Shown here one piece after another: positions 44,108-53,264 of a DNA stretch of 64,000 nt. The notes under the pieces were generated by a model. It had not been told where the DNA came from. It ran no database searches and was given only the letters and a program-made list of their open reading frames with translations. The DNA comes from Myxococcota bacterium (GTDB lineage: Bacteria > Myxococcota > UBA727 > JABDBI01), in the NCBI GenBank assembly GCA_040387835.1, contig JAZKCZ010000001.1:1-64000 (forward strand). Direction: 5' to 3'. Numbering within the stretch: the stretch's first letter is position 1; the number at the start of each line of letters is the position of its first letter. The position numbers and the translations under genes were made by a program.

Positions 44108-45550
44108 ATGACTTTTAGACGTACCAAAATGCTTTTCACGCTCGGGCCAGCAAGCTCCACCGAAGAAGCCATTGAAGCTTTGATTTTAGCCGGCATGAAC
44201 GTGGCTCGTATTAATTTTTCCCATGGTGAGCTTAGTTTTCATCGCACGGTGATTAACCGTGTGCGTGCCGTCTCTGCGCGTCTTGGGCGTCCGGTTGGTA
44301 TTTTGCAAGATTTGCAAGGCCCTAAAATTCGCACCAGAAAAATGCAGGGCGAGGGCGTTATGCTAGTGCCCGGCGAGCAAACGATTATTACCACCGAAGA
44401 TATCGAAGGCACTAAAGAGCGTTTCGCCACGCAATATTTACAGCTGCCGCAGGATGTGAAGCCCGGTCATATGATTTTGCTAGATGATGGCAAAATCGCC
44501 GTGCGCTGTTTGGAAGTTCGCGATGCCACTGAAATCGTATGCGAGGTCGTGTACGGTGGCCTGCTCAAAAGCAACAAAGGCATCAACGTGCCCTCAGGGG
44601 GCCTCTCCACCCCCAGTTTAACTGAAAAAGACATTCGCGATTTACATTTTGGCGCACAAGTCGGCGTAGACGCCGTGGCACTGTCTTTTGTGCGCTCAGC
44701 CGAAGATGTTCGTTTTTTGAGACGCGAGTTAGCTGCGTCAAAAACCAGGCCACTGGTGTTCGCTAAAATTGAAAAGCCCCAAGCTCTGGAAGATTTGGAC
44801 GCGATTATCGCTGAATCAGACGGCGTGATGGTGGCTCGAGGCGATTTAGGTGTGGAAATGCCGCTGGAGCAAGTGCCCATCGCCCAAAAGCGCATCGTTG
44901 CTAGAGCCATCGAGCAAGGCAAAACCGTCATCGTGGCCACCCAGATGCTTGAGTCTATGATCACGCAAGCAAGGCCCACGCGCGCAGAAGCGAGCGATGT
45001 TGCCAATGCCGTTTTGGACGGTGCCGATATGCTGATGCTTTCCGCAGAAACCGCCTCCGGTGATTTCCCCATCGAATCCGCACAAACCATGGATCGCATT
45101 ATCCGCGAAGTGGAGCGCTCAGATTGGCTGAAATATTGGCGCAATGATGTTAAATTGCTCACCGGCGTGGGCCAACAACATCAAAATATCGCTTCTTTGG
45201 CAGGCACCCGCGCAGCTGACGAGCTCCAAGCTAAAGCCATTGCCGTCTACACAACTTCAGGAAGCACCGCGAAGTTGGTGAGCGGCTACAGACCCAAAAC
45301 GCCGCTCATCGCCTTCGTGCTAGGCGTCCATGAGCAACGCCGCCTCTGCTTTTGCTGGGGCGTTGAGAGTGATTTGATTACTGAAGCAGACGATTTCGAA
45401 AGCCTGCTCGCTCAAATCAACCTGCAACTGCAAACTAAGTGGCAACTTGAACCCGGCGATACCGCGGTGATGTTAACCAAGGTGCCGTTAAAGCCGGCTC
45501 AAAAGACCAATACCATTCATATTCACACCATCACCAGGCCAATCGAATGA
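44108..45550 (+). CDS. pyk: Pyruvate kinase
   Basis: Pyruvate kinase transfers phosphate from phosphoenolpyruvate to ADP. At 480 residues all domains are present: the N-terminal FTLGPASSTEEAIEALILAG and RINFSHG, the catalytic core VFAKIEKPQALEDLD, MVARGDLGVEMP and VATQMLESMI, ETASGDFPIESA, and the C-terminal allosteric domain (AVYTTSGSTAKLVSGYRP). The first motif has TLGPASS where TIGPAS is usual. It lies 3 bases after rodA and overlaps coaE by 4 bases, so glycolysis and CoA genes are tied to the cell-shape operon. Confidence 0.95.
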   Translation: MTFRRTKMLFTLGPASSTEEAIEALILAGMNVARINFSHGELSFHRTVINRVRAVSARLGRPVGILQDLQGPKIRTRKMQGEGVMLVPGEQTIITTEDIEGTKERFATQYLQLPQDVKPGHMILLDDGKIAVRCLEVRDATEIVCEVVYGGLLKSNKGINVPSGGLSTPSLTEKDIRDLHFGAQVGVDAVALSFVRSAEDVRFLRRELAASKTRPLVFAKIEKPQALEDLDAIIAESDGVMVARGDLGVEMPLEQVPIAQKRIVARAIEQGKTVIVATQMLESMITQARPTRAEASDVANAVLDGADMLMLSAETASGDFPIESAQTMDRIIREVERSDWLKYWRNDVKLLTGVGQQHQNIASLAGTRAADELQAKAIAVYTTSGSTAKLVSGYRPKTPLIAFVLGVHEQRRLCFCWGVESDLITEADDFESLLAQINLQLQTKWQLEPGDTAVMLTKVPLKPAQKTNTIHIHTITRPIE

Positions 45551-46113
45551 AACTCATCGGACTTACAGGCGGCATCGCTTCTGGCAAAAGCACCGTAGCG
45601 ACATTTTTCGCCGCCAAAGGCATTCCTGTTTTAGACGCCGATCAAATGGCTAAGGCTGTGCTAACACCCGCTATGGTGTCAGACACCTTTGGCACTGAAT
45701 TCTTGGTAAACGGCGAAATTGATCGGAAAAAGCTCGGCACCTTCGTTTTTGAGCATCCAGCAGAGCGAGAAAAGTTAGAAGCATTGACGCATCCGTTAAT
45801 TGCAAAACAGTTGCAAGAAGCAATGATGACTTTGGAAAATGCACCTTTGATTATTTACGAGGCGTCGCTAATTTTCGAAAAAGGCCTGCAGGACCGATTC
45901 AATGCAACCATTTTGGTCACAACTTCCGATGAAACGCGTTTAAGCAGGCTTATGAAGCGAGATGGCCTAACCAAGGAAGAAGCGCTAGCGCGCATCGGCG
46001 CTCAAATGCCAGACGCTGAAAAACGACTTTTAGCCACCTACGTCATTAACAATTACGATGATTTAGAAGATCTGAAGCGCCAAGTTGACAGTTTAGAAAT
46101 CGGTCGCGCTTAG
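45547..46113 (+). CDS. coaE: Dephospho-CoA kinase
   Basis: CoaE phosphorylates the 3'-hydroxyl of dephospho-CoA in the last step of CoA synthesis. Its 188 residues include the P-loop GLTGGIASGKSTVA, VLDADQMAKAVL, LTHPLIAKQL, the IYEASLIFEKGL core and the lid arginines (SRLMKRDGLTKEEALARIGAQM, here cited as RLMKRDGLT). The start overlaps the pyk stop (ATGA). It is the last gene of the mre-pyk-coaE run; two hairpins follow. Confidence 0.94.
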   Translation: MKLIGLTGGIASGKSTVATFFAAKGIPVLDADQMAKAVLTPAMVSDTFGTEFLVNGEIDRKKLGTFVFEHPAEREKLEALTHPLIAKQLQEAMMTLENAPLIIYEASLIFEKGLQDRFNATILVTTSDETRLSRLMKRDGLTKEEALARIGAQMPDAEKRLLATYVINNYDDLEDLKRQVDSLEIGRA

Positions 46114-46124
46114 AACCTTGAAAA

Positions 46125-46176
46125 TCCGCAATAGACCTGCGGAATTTTGCCAATTTCCCGCAACAGACTTGCGGGA
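46125..46176 (+). terminator. Two tandem hairpins after coaE
   Basis: Hairpin one: TCCGCA/TGCGGA with a 7-base loop (46125-46143), followed by ATTTTG. Hairpin two: TCCCGCAA/TTGCGGGA with a 5-base loop (46156-46176), followed by ATTTGTATTTTG. They look like tandem related terminators for the mre-pyk-coaE operon; T-tracts are imperfect. Confidence 0.6.
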
Positions 46177-46241
46177 ATTTGTATTTTGCGTGCAATCGGT
46201 CAGTCATCCGATGGTATTTCTCAAATTACTAGGGTTAGTCT

Positions 46242-46366
46242 GTTGGTGACATAAACGCCGTTTCCCTCTCCCTCGAAAAGTTTGGGAAACGGCCAGCCCG
46301 AGAGCTGAAACCAACATAAAGATTTCAGCAGGCGCTTGTCAACGATGATCTCCACTTTAGGAGGTC
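46242..46366 (+). promoter_or_regulatory. Structured 5' leader with mutually exclusive helices and a sequestered ribosome site
   Basis: A three-way junction can be drawn: P1 GTTGGT/ACCAAC (46242-46247 with 46310-46315) encloses P2 GCCGTTTCCC/GGGAAACGGC (46257-46266 with 46284-46293) and P3 CAGC/GCTG (46294-46297 with 46304-46307). An alternative stem CTGAAA/TTTCAG (46305-46310 with 46323-46328) would break P1 and P3. Downstream, GATCTCC/GGAGGTC (46347-46353 with 46360-46366) forms a 7-bp hairpin (one G-U) that hides the GGAGG before ATG 46377. It looks like a translational switch; it matches no riboswitch class I know. Confidence 0.5.
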
Positions 46367-46376
46367 CGGGAGAGCC

Positions 46377-46889
46377 ATGCCGAGTGAACATGTATTTGCC
46401 GCCAACATACCAATGAAAGCAAAATATTTATGGCTGTTGATTGCCAGGGAATGTGACGAAAAAAATCCAACCGTCTACCTCAGCAGCAAACCTCTAGCGG
46501 AGAAGATGGGTTGCTCCGCAAGCACGGTTTCCAAATATCTGCGTATTTTAATGACAGCCGGCCTGCTGAAAAAGGCTGCGCCTACTAAATATTCAAATGT
46601 AGCACCCTACGAATTATTGCCGGCCTCACTGCCTGAGGCACAATTTGACCCGCAAGGCGAGCAGGAAATACAAGCACAACTTGCCAGCATGTCACCCAAG
46701 CAGGTGGCAGAACGATGCTTGAGCCTACTCAAATCGGTAAGCAGCCAAAAAGCTCAGATAGCTTCTTTGGACAAAATGATTCGCTTGCAGGCAGAGCGAG
46801 AGCGTGCGCGCAATTTGGGATCCGTAAGCAAGGAGCCCGACGTACCAATCCGCAAACAAAATTGGATGTATAAAGAAGAAGAGCGCTGA
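46377..46889 (+). CDS. Winged helix-turn-helix protein, replication-initiator/regulator-like
   Basis: This 170-residue protein has an N-terminal winged HTH (about 12-70: KAKYLWLLIARECDE, LSSKPLAEKMGCSASTVSKY, LRILMTAGLLKK) of the HTH_36 kind often found in plasmid or phage replication proteins and accessory regulators. The C-terminal half is helical and charged, possibly a coiled coil (VSSQKAQIASLDKMIRLQAE). No catalytic motif is seen. The gene stands alone between two inverted-repeat-rich non-coding stretches, with a ribosome site held in a hairpin, which suggests autoregulation or a mobile-element remnant. Function not known. Confidence 0.7.
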   Translation: MPSEHVFAANIPMKAKYLWLLIARECDEKNPTVYLSSKPLAEKMGCSASTVSKYLRILMTAGLLKKAAPTKYSNVAPYELLPASLPEAQFDPQGEQEIQAQLASMSPKQVAERCLSLLKSVSSQKAQIASLDKMIRLQAERERARNLGSVSKEPDVPIRKQNWMYKEEER

Positions 46890-46908
46890 TGAAAATCGCA
46901 ACGTTTCC

Positions 46909-47017
46909 TAGGCCGAACCACCCAGCCCTCCGTTCACCTTCGCTACGGTGAACTTCTGGCCAGGCTGTGGCGGCTGCGGGCTCTGTGAGCCCTCTATAAC
47001 AGGATCGATTTGGCCTA
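46909..47017. ncRNA. Possible structured non-coding element
   Basis: Within the gene-free stretch 46890-47313, nested pairings form a compact fold. P1 TAGGCCGAA/TTTGGCCTA (46909-46917 with 47009-47017, one G-U) closes about 110 bases. Inside are P2 CCAC..AGCC/GGCTGTGG (46918-46927 with 46963-46970), P2a GTTCACC/GGTGAAC (46932-46953) and P3 GGGCTC/GAGCCC (46978-46992). Strand is undetermined. It is not tRNA, tmRNA, 4.5S or RNase P RNA by visible motifs. It could equally be a mobile-element scar. Confidence 0.35.
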
Positions 47018-47285
47018 TTGCGCGGGATTGACAAGGTTTTCCGGCCCAGAGGGTCGGACCTACCCAGTAGCCTGGGTCGAAGCGAGCGCAGCGAGCGGAG
47101 GCCCAGGATAATTGTGATTTCAAAGAGAGCTCTGAAAGAGCGACATATTCAGGCTGACTCGTGCGGCAGTTGCCCTTTTGATTTTTTATATATTATATAA
47201 CTGCAATGATGTGGGCATGATAAAGCCTCCAAGTGATTAGTTGTGGCGATTGCCTAATATCACCCGTGCGTCTTCCAGCCTGAGA
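47018..47285. other. Gene-free stretch with further inverted repeats, then AT-rich DNA
   Basis: CCGGCCC/GGGTCGG (47041-47057), ACCCAG/CTGGGT (47062-47077) and the competing pair CCTGGG/CCCAGG (47071-47076 with 47102-47107), which encloses AGCGAGCGCAGCGAGCGG, continue the hairpin-rich pattern. After 47110 the DNA becomes AT-rich (TTTTTTATATATTATATAA near 47182-47200). I see no credible gene here on either strand. Confidence 0.5.
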
Positions 47286-47313
47286 TTGACAATCCTTATT
47301 TTTAATATAAAAT
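47286..47313 (+). promoter_or_regulatory. Promoter of the exported MoxR gene
   Basis: A consensus TTGACA (47286-47291), a 16-base spacer and TAAAAT (47308-47313). The -10 abuts ATG 47314 and ends 9 bases before ATG 47323. A start near 47320 would leave only a 2-3 base leader before the second ATG, and no ribosome site is present. Confidence 0.6.
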
Positions 47314-47322
47314 ATGCGAGCC

Positions 47323-48714
47323 ATGTTTAAAGTACTATTAACCACTTTTTTGCTTTCCATTTCGGTTTCAGCTCAAGATCTATTCAAACACGAAAACCTT
47401 CAATATAAGGGTTTGACTGACCATGGTCTGAAAGAGCTTAAATCTGTACGTGATGCCCTTCGACAGCGATTTCGCTTATTTGATCAGGAATTTAAGGGAC
47501 TTAACAACATTCACCACGCAGCTACAGTTGCTCGGATGGCTAAGGCCAATATCTTCCTATATGGCCCGCCGGGTGGTGCCAAGTCCAAGTTTGTTCAATG
47601 GATGTTTGATGGCGAAGCAGATCCATCTTTTCAGGTGCAAATGCACCAGATGATGACGGAACAGGTATTAATCGGTGGTCAGAACTTTGAAGCTGCTAAA
47701 GAAGGTCGCTATGTGGTCAACACTGAAACAAGTTTGGCTAACTATCGTACTGCTTTATTGGATGAAGTTGAAAAAGGTAACCCAGCAGTATTAGCAACCC
47801 TTTTAAGTCTTTTAAACGAGCGCGAAGTCTGGGTTGGGGGTCAAACAATTCCTGCTAAAACAGAGACCGTTTATGCCACCAGTAATGCCAATTTGCCTGA
47901 AATCTTTACTCAATTTCAAGAGTCTGGCCAGCGTTCCACAGCACCCGCTTTGCTGAATCGTTTTCAGTTCAAGGGGTTTATCTACAATTGGTTGTCCAAT
48001 TACGACCAGGCTGAGTTGGATGAAAGAAGAGAAAAAATCGGCTTGTGTTCGGTTCTAGGCACATGCGAAAACACGCCACTTTTATTAAAGCCAGACGTGA
48101 TTGATTGGGAAAATTTGCGTTCGTTTTCGAAAGTCTTAATGAAAAAGACGACAAGCTTTATGACTTTTTACAATCAAATGGCAAATGATTTGAGGATCGC
48201 TACCAATCAAGCTGTTAGAGAGTCTGAAGTTAGGCATCAAAAAGATCGTTATAACGAGCCTTTCGTCTATTTCCCCTCTTGCGATTGGACGGAACGGTTG
48301 CGTCAGCAAATCCCAGATGTTGTCCAAATGTCTGCTTTTATTGATTTCCTATTGTCAGACCTTGCGAACGATAAAAACATCGAAAAAATGATCACTAAGC
48401 AAATAGAGTTAACCGGGCATTCCCTATGGCGAGCTAGTTTGGTGGTTACCACACCAGGCCCAGGCAAAGCCGCTTTGGTAAAGAAGGACGGAAAGTTGGA
48501 AATCGAGTTTGGTACGCAATTAAGTCTCGATTATGCCCGTGATGCTCGTGAAGTTAAAATGCTTGAGAATTTAGTTGCTGAACAAAATCGATTTAGTAGC
48601 ATTTATGGAAAATATTTGGCGCTTAGTCAGGAAGCCATTAAAGATGCTGCTAAATATCTGCCCCATTCTGATGAATCAAATGCGGATTTTGAACTGATGA
48701 TCATGAAGAGGTAA
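47323..48714 (+). CDS. Exported MoxR/RavA-type AAA+ ATPase
   Basis: About 463 residues. The signal peptide is MFKVLLTTFLLSISVSA, with cleavage before QDLFKH; ATG 47314 would add three residues in front. A full MoxR-like AAA+ core follows: Walker A LYGPPGGAKSKF (about 79-90), Walker B ALLDEVEKGNPAVLATLLS (about 144), pre-sensor loop EREVWVGGQ, sensor-1 ATSNANLP and arginine-finger LLNRFQFKG. MoxR ATPases are cytosolic chaperone-like partners of VWA proteins; a Sec signal on one is very unusual since the periplasm lacks ATP. The next gene, 3 bases downstream, encodes the expected VWA partner, also with a signal peptide. The C-terminal third (about 270-463) is unrecognised and helical. Confidence 0.85.
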   Translation: MFKVLLTTFLLSISVSAQDLFKHENLQYKGLTDHGLKELKSVRDALRQRFRLFDQEFKGLNNIHHAATVARMAKANIFLYGPPGGAKSKFVQWMFDGEADPSFQVQMHQMMTEQVLIGGQNFEAAKEGRYVVNTETSLANYRTALLDEVEKGNPAVLATLLSLLNEREVWVGGQTIPAKTETVYATSNANLPEIFTQFQESGQRSTAPALLNRFQFKGFIYNWLSNYDQAELDERREKIGLCSVLGTCENTPLLLKPDVIDWENLRSFSKVLMKKTTSFMTFYNQMANDLRIATNQAVRESEVRHQKDRYNEPFVYFPSCDWTERLRQQIPDVVQMSAFIDFLLSDLANDKNIEKMITKQIELTGHSLWRASLVVTTPGPGKAALVKKDGKLEIEFGTQLSLDYARDAREVKMLENLVAEQNRFSSIYGKYLALSQEAIKDAAKYLPHSDESNADFELMIMKR

Positions 48715-48717
48715 TTA

Positions 48718-51700
48718 ATGAAAGCGCTTGCTTTGCTATTGCTTAGTGCATGGCCACTTGCGGCCACGCAGTCTCAAAAGTTACCAGCTTTGATCGCGTC
48801 CTACGAGCAGGATCTATTTCCTCACGCAGATGCGTTTGCGTTCGTGCACAGTCTGGAGCATGGGCAGCTGATTTTTGACAAGCTGAAAGCTTATAAGCCT
48901 TTGGCACTCGTGGCCGATGCGTTTATTGCATTCCAGGCTCAATCCGTCGAACCTGATGAGGCCTTAATTAGCTTTGTTCTCGTAGAAGCCGAAAAGGCGA
49001 TTACTTCGAGCGGATATAAGCGAATTGAAAAGCAGTCTAACTTACTGGCTTTGCAGTACCTACGGGATTATCTGTCGCGCTTCGAGCCATCACCATCGTT
49101 GGCTGACGGCGAAGAAGGTAAGCAAAAGCAACAGGAAGACAACCAAAAGCAAAATAAGCCTCAAAAGCCTCAGCGGCCTAAAATGCCTGATGCGTATAAA
49201 CCCCATACAAAAAATACGGACAATAAGCAGCCTGGCTCTAAAGAAGACCAAGTAATTTTACTCGAGACTAATTTTGCGACGCCTTATTTTGGCGGACGTA
49301 TTTATTCGGATGTTTCTAGGACCACTGCAAGTCCATTTCGCAGCAATATGGTACCAGGATCCAGTAAAAGCATTGGTTCCTACCGAAAGACGGGCAAAGA
49401 GCTTTTCGTTTATACTTTGGGCGAAGAGGAATTCGCACTCTTTTTGCCTCCCGGATTTGAGCCATTACAACCAGAAGACCCCAGAGCACATCTCACTTTG
49501 TCTGCCGATGGTACCTACACATTGAAGGCTCCGTCGGGCATTCTATCTGTGACGGTTCCTCTGGAGCCAGTCCAACCAACGACGCTTAATCCCATTCAGC
49601 GAGAAATCTACACCAGACCGGTAGGATTTTCGGCTTCAGAGTGGCCGGCGTTAATTCAGGGGGATTTACTCGACAAGCCGTTTTCCTCTGACTTGATGAA
49701 AGCCAAGGCTGTATCCCATCATTTGGCAACAAAATATCTTTACAGCGTTGGTGCACGAGCAGAAACAGATCCAGTGGATGCTTTAAAAGCAGGTGCTTTT
49801 CAATGTGACATGGCCGCTTATGCAATGGTTGCCATTCTGAGAGATGTTTATGCGATTCCCTCCCGCGTTGTTTCTGGCTACAGAGGGAAAAAGCATGGAA
49901 ATGGCGGCAATCAGCGCAGTTATTTGGTGTTACCAGGAGAAGCTCACGCGTGGGTAGAGGCTTATGTTGACGGTAAATGGCAGCCTTTTGATCCGACACC
50001 GGTTTTAAAAGATAAAGAAAAAGAAGAAGACGAAAACGAAAACGGCGAAAAAGACGAATATTCTGATCGCAGTCTGGAAGACCAGCCTTTACCACCACCG
50101 CCACCGCCAAAGAATGCCAACGCCACGAGTACAAATGCCACAGTTGCAAATGCGACTCAGCCCTCAAAATCTCCTTTAAAGATGGATTCTGAAGAGCTGG
50201 CCGGGCTTTTAACCTTGGGCTCTTTGCAGTTAAGCCCTACTGAAGAGCGCAGTTCGCTTCGAGAGAGAGCGATGCGAGTGCTTCTAAGACTGATATTAGA
50301 TCCACACATGCCTGGAAATCGCATTTTCGAAAAACTTCATCAGGCAAAGGGGCTCTTTCTTTCTGTTGGCGAGCTTAAAGGGCTTGTTGCGGATCTGCTC
50401 ATGGTATTTGAAAAGCCGCGGCTGGCCGCAAAAGCTTGGCTAGACGATGTGACTGCTTTTTTGGATAAAAGAGATTTGGCGACAACATATACTGAGTTGT
50501 TTCATTTGAAGCAGACATTGGCAGGCTACGCAAAACTGCTTGATGGACATGGACCGGTTGGGTATCCTACCGCGCTAATTTTGAAGCTGGATGGAGTCCT
50601 TCGGGGGATAGAAGGTCTCGCGCACATTGATTCTCGCGAGATTGCTTTAGTCTCCGATTTTTATGATTCTTTGCCACCTCTCGCACAAACTCTTTTGGCG
50701 CATCAGTACAATCTGGTTCGAGTAGGCCCCAACGCTCCAACCAAGACAGTTGCGCAGCGGCTGAAGACAGGTGATTTGAACGACTTAAAGTTGTTAGCAC
50801 TTTTGTCCAAGCATACCGATTTCATTATGAATTCGACCCCACGACCAGAGTACGAAGAAGTAAGAACCTGGGTACGAGATGCCCGTCGCCCCGTTGGACG
50901 TGATTTGGTGGGTGTCCAGCGTTTCTCGGAGCTTAGCCGGGCATCGTTAGGCAACCCTGGAAAAACATTGGAAGAAAACATGGTGTTAGGTACGGCCTAT
51001 GCTTCGGCACATCGTCTACGAACCAGGATTGCTACAGGTTTTGGAAAGGATGATGCTGAGCGTATTACCATTGTGCTTTACGACACTTCAGGCAGCATGT
51101 CTGGAGATCCGGAAAGATTTCAAGCCGGGTTGATTTCTGCTTTTACCGCTACTGCTTTGAGCGATGTGTCCCCAAGTGGCGCTCATAGGCATCGTCTCGT
51201 CTTGGTTCCTTTTGATGATAAACCTGGAACACCAGTGCGAGTGACAAATACCCAAGAAGCTTTAGATATCATTCATAAATATACGTTGAAGCTAAAGAAT
51301 ACGGGTGGGGGAACGGATATTCAAGCTGCATTGATTCAAGCGATGGCTCTTATCGCCGATGCCGAACGTCGCTCAGGCGAGCCGTTGGCGGCTGCGAATA
51401 TTGTTCTCATGACCGACGGACAGTCTCCCTTGGATATTCCTAAGTTGGCAGAAGCCAGAGGCGCTATCGATCGGACAACCCCACTACAAATTATGTTTGC
51501 AGCTATCGGAACGACCAATGACGATTTGCGCCAATTTGTTAGCGAATCGGAGAAGATTGGCATTGATAATGGGTTCTATCGAGAGTTTAGTAATGAATTT
51601 ATGAGTGAACAGCTAAAAAGGGCGGATGCACCTTGGCACCAGGCGTCTGCTCATAAACTCTATACCGACAAGAAACCGGCAGATTTGGATATCGGCACGA

Positions 51701-52059
51701 GAAAAGACCTGTCGGCGAGTTCTCATTTATTGTCCCAATTTTTAGGCGAGATTCATTTGGCTCAAAGTTCTTACGCTCCTGCTGAGCAACACCTCGCCGC
51801 ATTGGAAACCCTTCGCTGGGACGAGTCGACGCCTAACAACGGGAAGTTAGCTGAACATATCCAACATTTAAGACGCTTAGGTTATACCGGTGCGCTTAAA
51901 AACGCTAAGACTTGGCGACACCAAATTGCCGATGATATTTTTAAAAATTTCGAAAAGCTGACTGGCGTGCCTTTGAACAGACTTTCTCAAACCGAACAAT
52001 CAGAACTGAAACACTACTTTTGTCACGCTGCAGATATGGGACCTTTGGGTTGTCCATAA
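48718..52059 (+). CDS. Exported transglutaminase-like and VWA-domain protein
   Basis: This 1113-residue protein has a signal peptide (MKALALLLLSAWPLAA). Domain order: a helical region with a Lys/Gln/Pro-rich stretch (about 140-180); a transglutaminase-like core with Cys in AGAFQCDMAAYA (about 362), His in EAHAWVEAY (about 411) and Asp in PFDPTP (about 425); an acidic segment and a PPPPPP run (about 457); a helical region; and a VWA domain with MIDAS motif YDTSGSMSGD (about 790) and LMTDGQS (about 898). MoxR-VWA-transglutaminase combinations are a known cytosolic or membrane theme; here the pair is exported. VWA binds partners via metal, and the transglutaminase may act as a protease or cross-linker. 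Function unknown. Confidence 0.85.
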   Translation: MKALALLLLSAWPLAATQSQKLPALIASYEQDLFPHADAFAFVHSLEHGQLIFDKLKAYKPLALVADAFIAFQAQSVEPDEALISFVLVEAEKAITSSGYKRIEKQSNLLALQYLRDYLSRFEPSPSLADGEEGKQKQQEDNQKQNKPQKPQRPKMPDAYKPHTKNTDNKQPGSKEDQVILLETNFATPYFGGRIYSDVSRTTASPFRSNMVPGSSKSIGSYRKTGKELFVYTLGEEEFALFLPPGFEPLQPEDPRAHLTLSADGTYTLKAPSGILSVTVPLEPVQPTTLNPIQREIYTRPVGFSASEWPALIQGDLLDKPFSSDLMKAKAVSHHLATKYLYSVGARAETDPVDALKAGAFQCDMAAYAMVAILRDVYAIPSRVVSGYRGKKHGNGGNQRSYLVLPGEAHAWVEAYVDGKWQPFDPTPVLKDKEKEEDENENGEKDEYSDRSLEDQPLPPPPPPKNANATSTNATVANATQPSKSPLKMDSEELAGLLTLGSLQLSPTEERSSLRERAMRVLLRLILDPHMPGNRIFEKLHQAKGLFLSVGELKGLVADLLMVFEKPRLAAKAWLDDVTAFLDKRDLATTYTELFHLKQTLAGYAKLLDGHGPVGYPTALILKLDGVLRGIEGLAHIDSREIALVSDFYDSLPPLAQTLLAHQYNLVRVGPNAPTKTVAQRLKTGDLNDLKLLALLSKHTDFIMNSTPRPEYEEVRTWVRDARRPVGRDLVGVQRFSELSRASLGNPGKTLEENMVLGTAYASAHRLRTRIATGFGKDDAERITIVLYDTSGSMSGDPERFQAGLISAFTATALSDVSPSGAHRHRLVLVPFDDKPGTPVRVTNTQEALDIIHKYTLKLKNTGGGTDIQAALIQAMALIADAERRSGEPLAAANIVLMTDGQSPLDIPKLAEARGAIDRTTPLQIMFAAIGTTNDDLRQFVSESEKIGIDNGFYREFSNEFMSEQLKRADAPWHQASAHKLYTDKKPADLDIGTRKDLSASSHLLSQFLGEIHLAQSSYAPAEQHLAALETLRWDESTPNNGKLAEHIQHLRRLGYTGALKNAKTWRHQIADDIFKNFEKLTGVPLNRLSQTEQSELKHYFCHAADMGPLGCP

Positions 52060-52076
52060 AAGCCGGAGCTGAATAT

Positions 52077-53264
52077 ATGCACTACTTATTATTATTTTTA
52101 GTAATATCGACGACTTCTCTGGCCGAGACTTCTGCCACTGATCGCTATTTGGCCTACACCCGCGAGCTGCATGGTCAAAATCATATTGGTGATGAGCACT
52201 TGTTGACGATTATAGCGCATGCTGAATACGGACTTGTAGCGAATCCGATTGTAGAGACCGAAGCTCGTGTCAGCATCGTTCACCAAACTGCCTTTCGGGT
52301 ATTCGAGCAGTTAATCTTGGAAAAGTTAGATCCAAAACAGATAGGCCACTGGGCAAAGGAACGGTTGAGCGCTGAAGCTAAAGAACGTGAACAAAAACGT
52401 AGTAAGAGAGAAGATACGATAATTCCATGGAGTCAAAAGCGGTCTTATCAAAAACTTGCTATAGGGAGGGAACACGCTTGTGCGATCTCCAACAAGAATT
52501 TGGTATGTTGGGGGAAGGACAAGCAGGCTTACGAAGGACTTAGCCAAAACATCACACCTATCTCCGTTCATGCGGCCTGGGGAAATACCCTGGTTTTGGG
52601 CGATGATTTTAAAATGCATTTGGCCGGTCATTACCCGAAGTCGGTTCCTGATGCGCAAATGCAAGAAGTAGCTCTGGATGGAAGTTATGGTTATTTTATT
52701 GGTGCCGATGGGATCTTGGGCCACTTTCCTATATCGGAAGAATGTAAAATGGCGGACAGAGCTGCTCTTGATAAAGGTCTGTTTGTTCAAGCGATTGATT
52801 CAGCGGGCTGTAACACATTTTGTTATATTGACGCCGATCAAAATATTAATTGCCCCGGGCTCACAGTCCCTATTGAGTTGCGAGCAGGTGTCCGAGCTGT
52901 TAAATCTTTCGACCAAGTGGTTTGTGCGGTGCCGACAGGCGGTACTCTACCGATTTGTTTTGACTGGAACGGAAAAATAGAGGTTCCACAAGAGTTAGGA
53001 AGTATTGAATCTCTCGCGCTCTTTGCGCATTGGCATCTGGGAACATGTATTTGTGGAATCGATGCTAACGGAAAACTGCTTTGCTCAGGCCCTTGCGATG
53101 ACTTGCTCACAAAAGCGGTCCGGGACCTGGGCCCGGTTAAGAATATTCAATTCTCAGGTTTGGGCGCTTCTGGATGCGTCGTCCTAAAAAACGACGCGAG
53201 TATCCGTTGCTGGGGCTGCTACAGCGATGTCCCTCCAGAAACGAAGATGGACGAAAATTTCTAA
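52077..53264 (+). CDS. Exported RCC1-like repeat protein, paralogue 1 (most divergent)
   Basis: About 395 residues from ATG 52077, which has a GGAG ribosome site 8 bases upstream. Signal peptide MHYLLLFLVISTTSLA. A conserved N-terminal module of about 100 residues (ATDRYLAYTRELHGQNHIGD, ARVSIVHQTAFRVFEQLI) is shared with the next three genes. The rest is a propeller with decayed RCC1 repeats; only HACAISNKNLVCWG, GTCICGIDANGKLLCSG and GCVVLKNDASIRCWG keep the Cys-x-Cys-Trp-Gly pattern. It may have diverged to a new partner. The next gene starts 38 bases downstream of its stop. Confidence 0.78.
   Translation: MHYLLLFLVISTTSLAETSATDRYLAYTRELHGQNHIGDEHLLTIIAHAEYGLVANPIVETEARVSIVHQTAFRVFEQLILEKLDPKQIGHWAKERLSAEAKEREQKRSKREDTIIPWSQKRSYQKLAIGREHACAISNKNLVCWGKDKQAYEGLSQNITPISVHAAWGNTLVLGDDFKMHLAGHYPKSVPDAQMQEVALDGSYGYFIGADGILGHFPISEECKMADRAALDKGLFVQAIDSAGCNTFCYIDADQNINCPGLTVPIELRAGVRAVKSFDQVVCAVPTGGTLPICFDWNGKIEVPQELGSIESLALFAHWHLGTCICGIDANGKLLCSGPCDDLLTKAVRDLGPVKNIQFSGLGASGCVVLKNDASIRCWGCYSDVPPETKMDENF

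Noticed and set aside
46909-47017. tmRNA, 4.5S SRP RNA or RNase P RNA
   Set aside because: None of the conserved cores of these RNAs could be recognised on either strand.
46908-47123. 71-residue minus-strand open frame in the hairpin-rich region
   Set aside because: It lies across the inverted repeats, has no ribosome site or promoter that I can see and low-complexity Pro/Gln/Gly composition imposed by the repeats.
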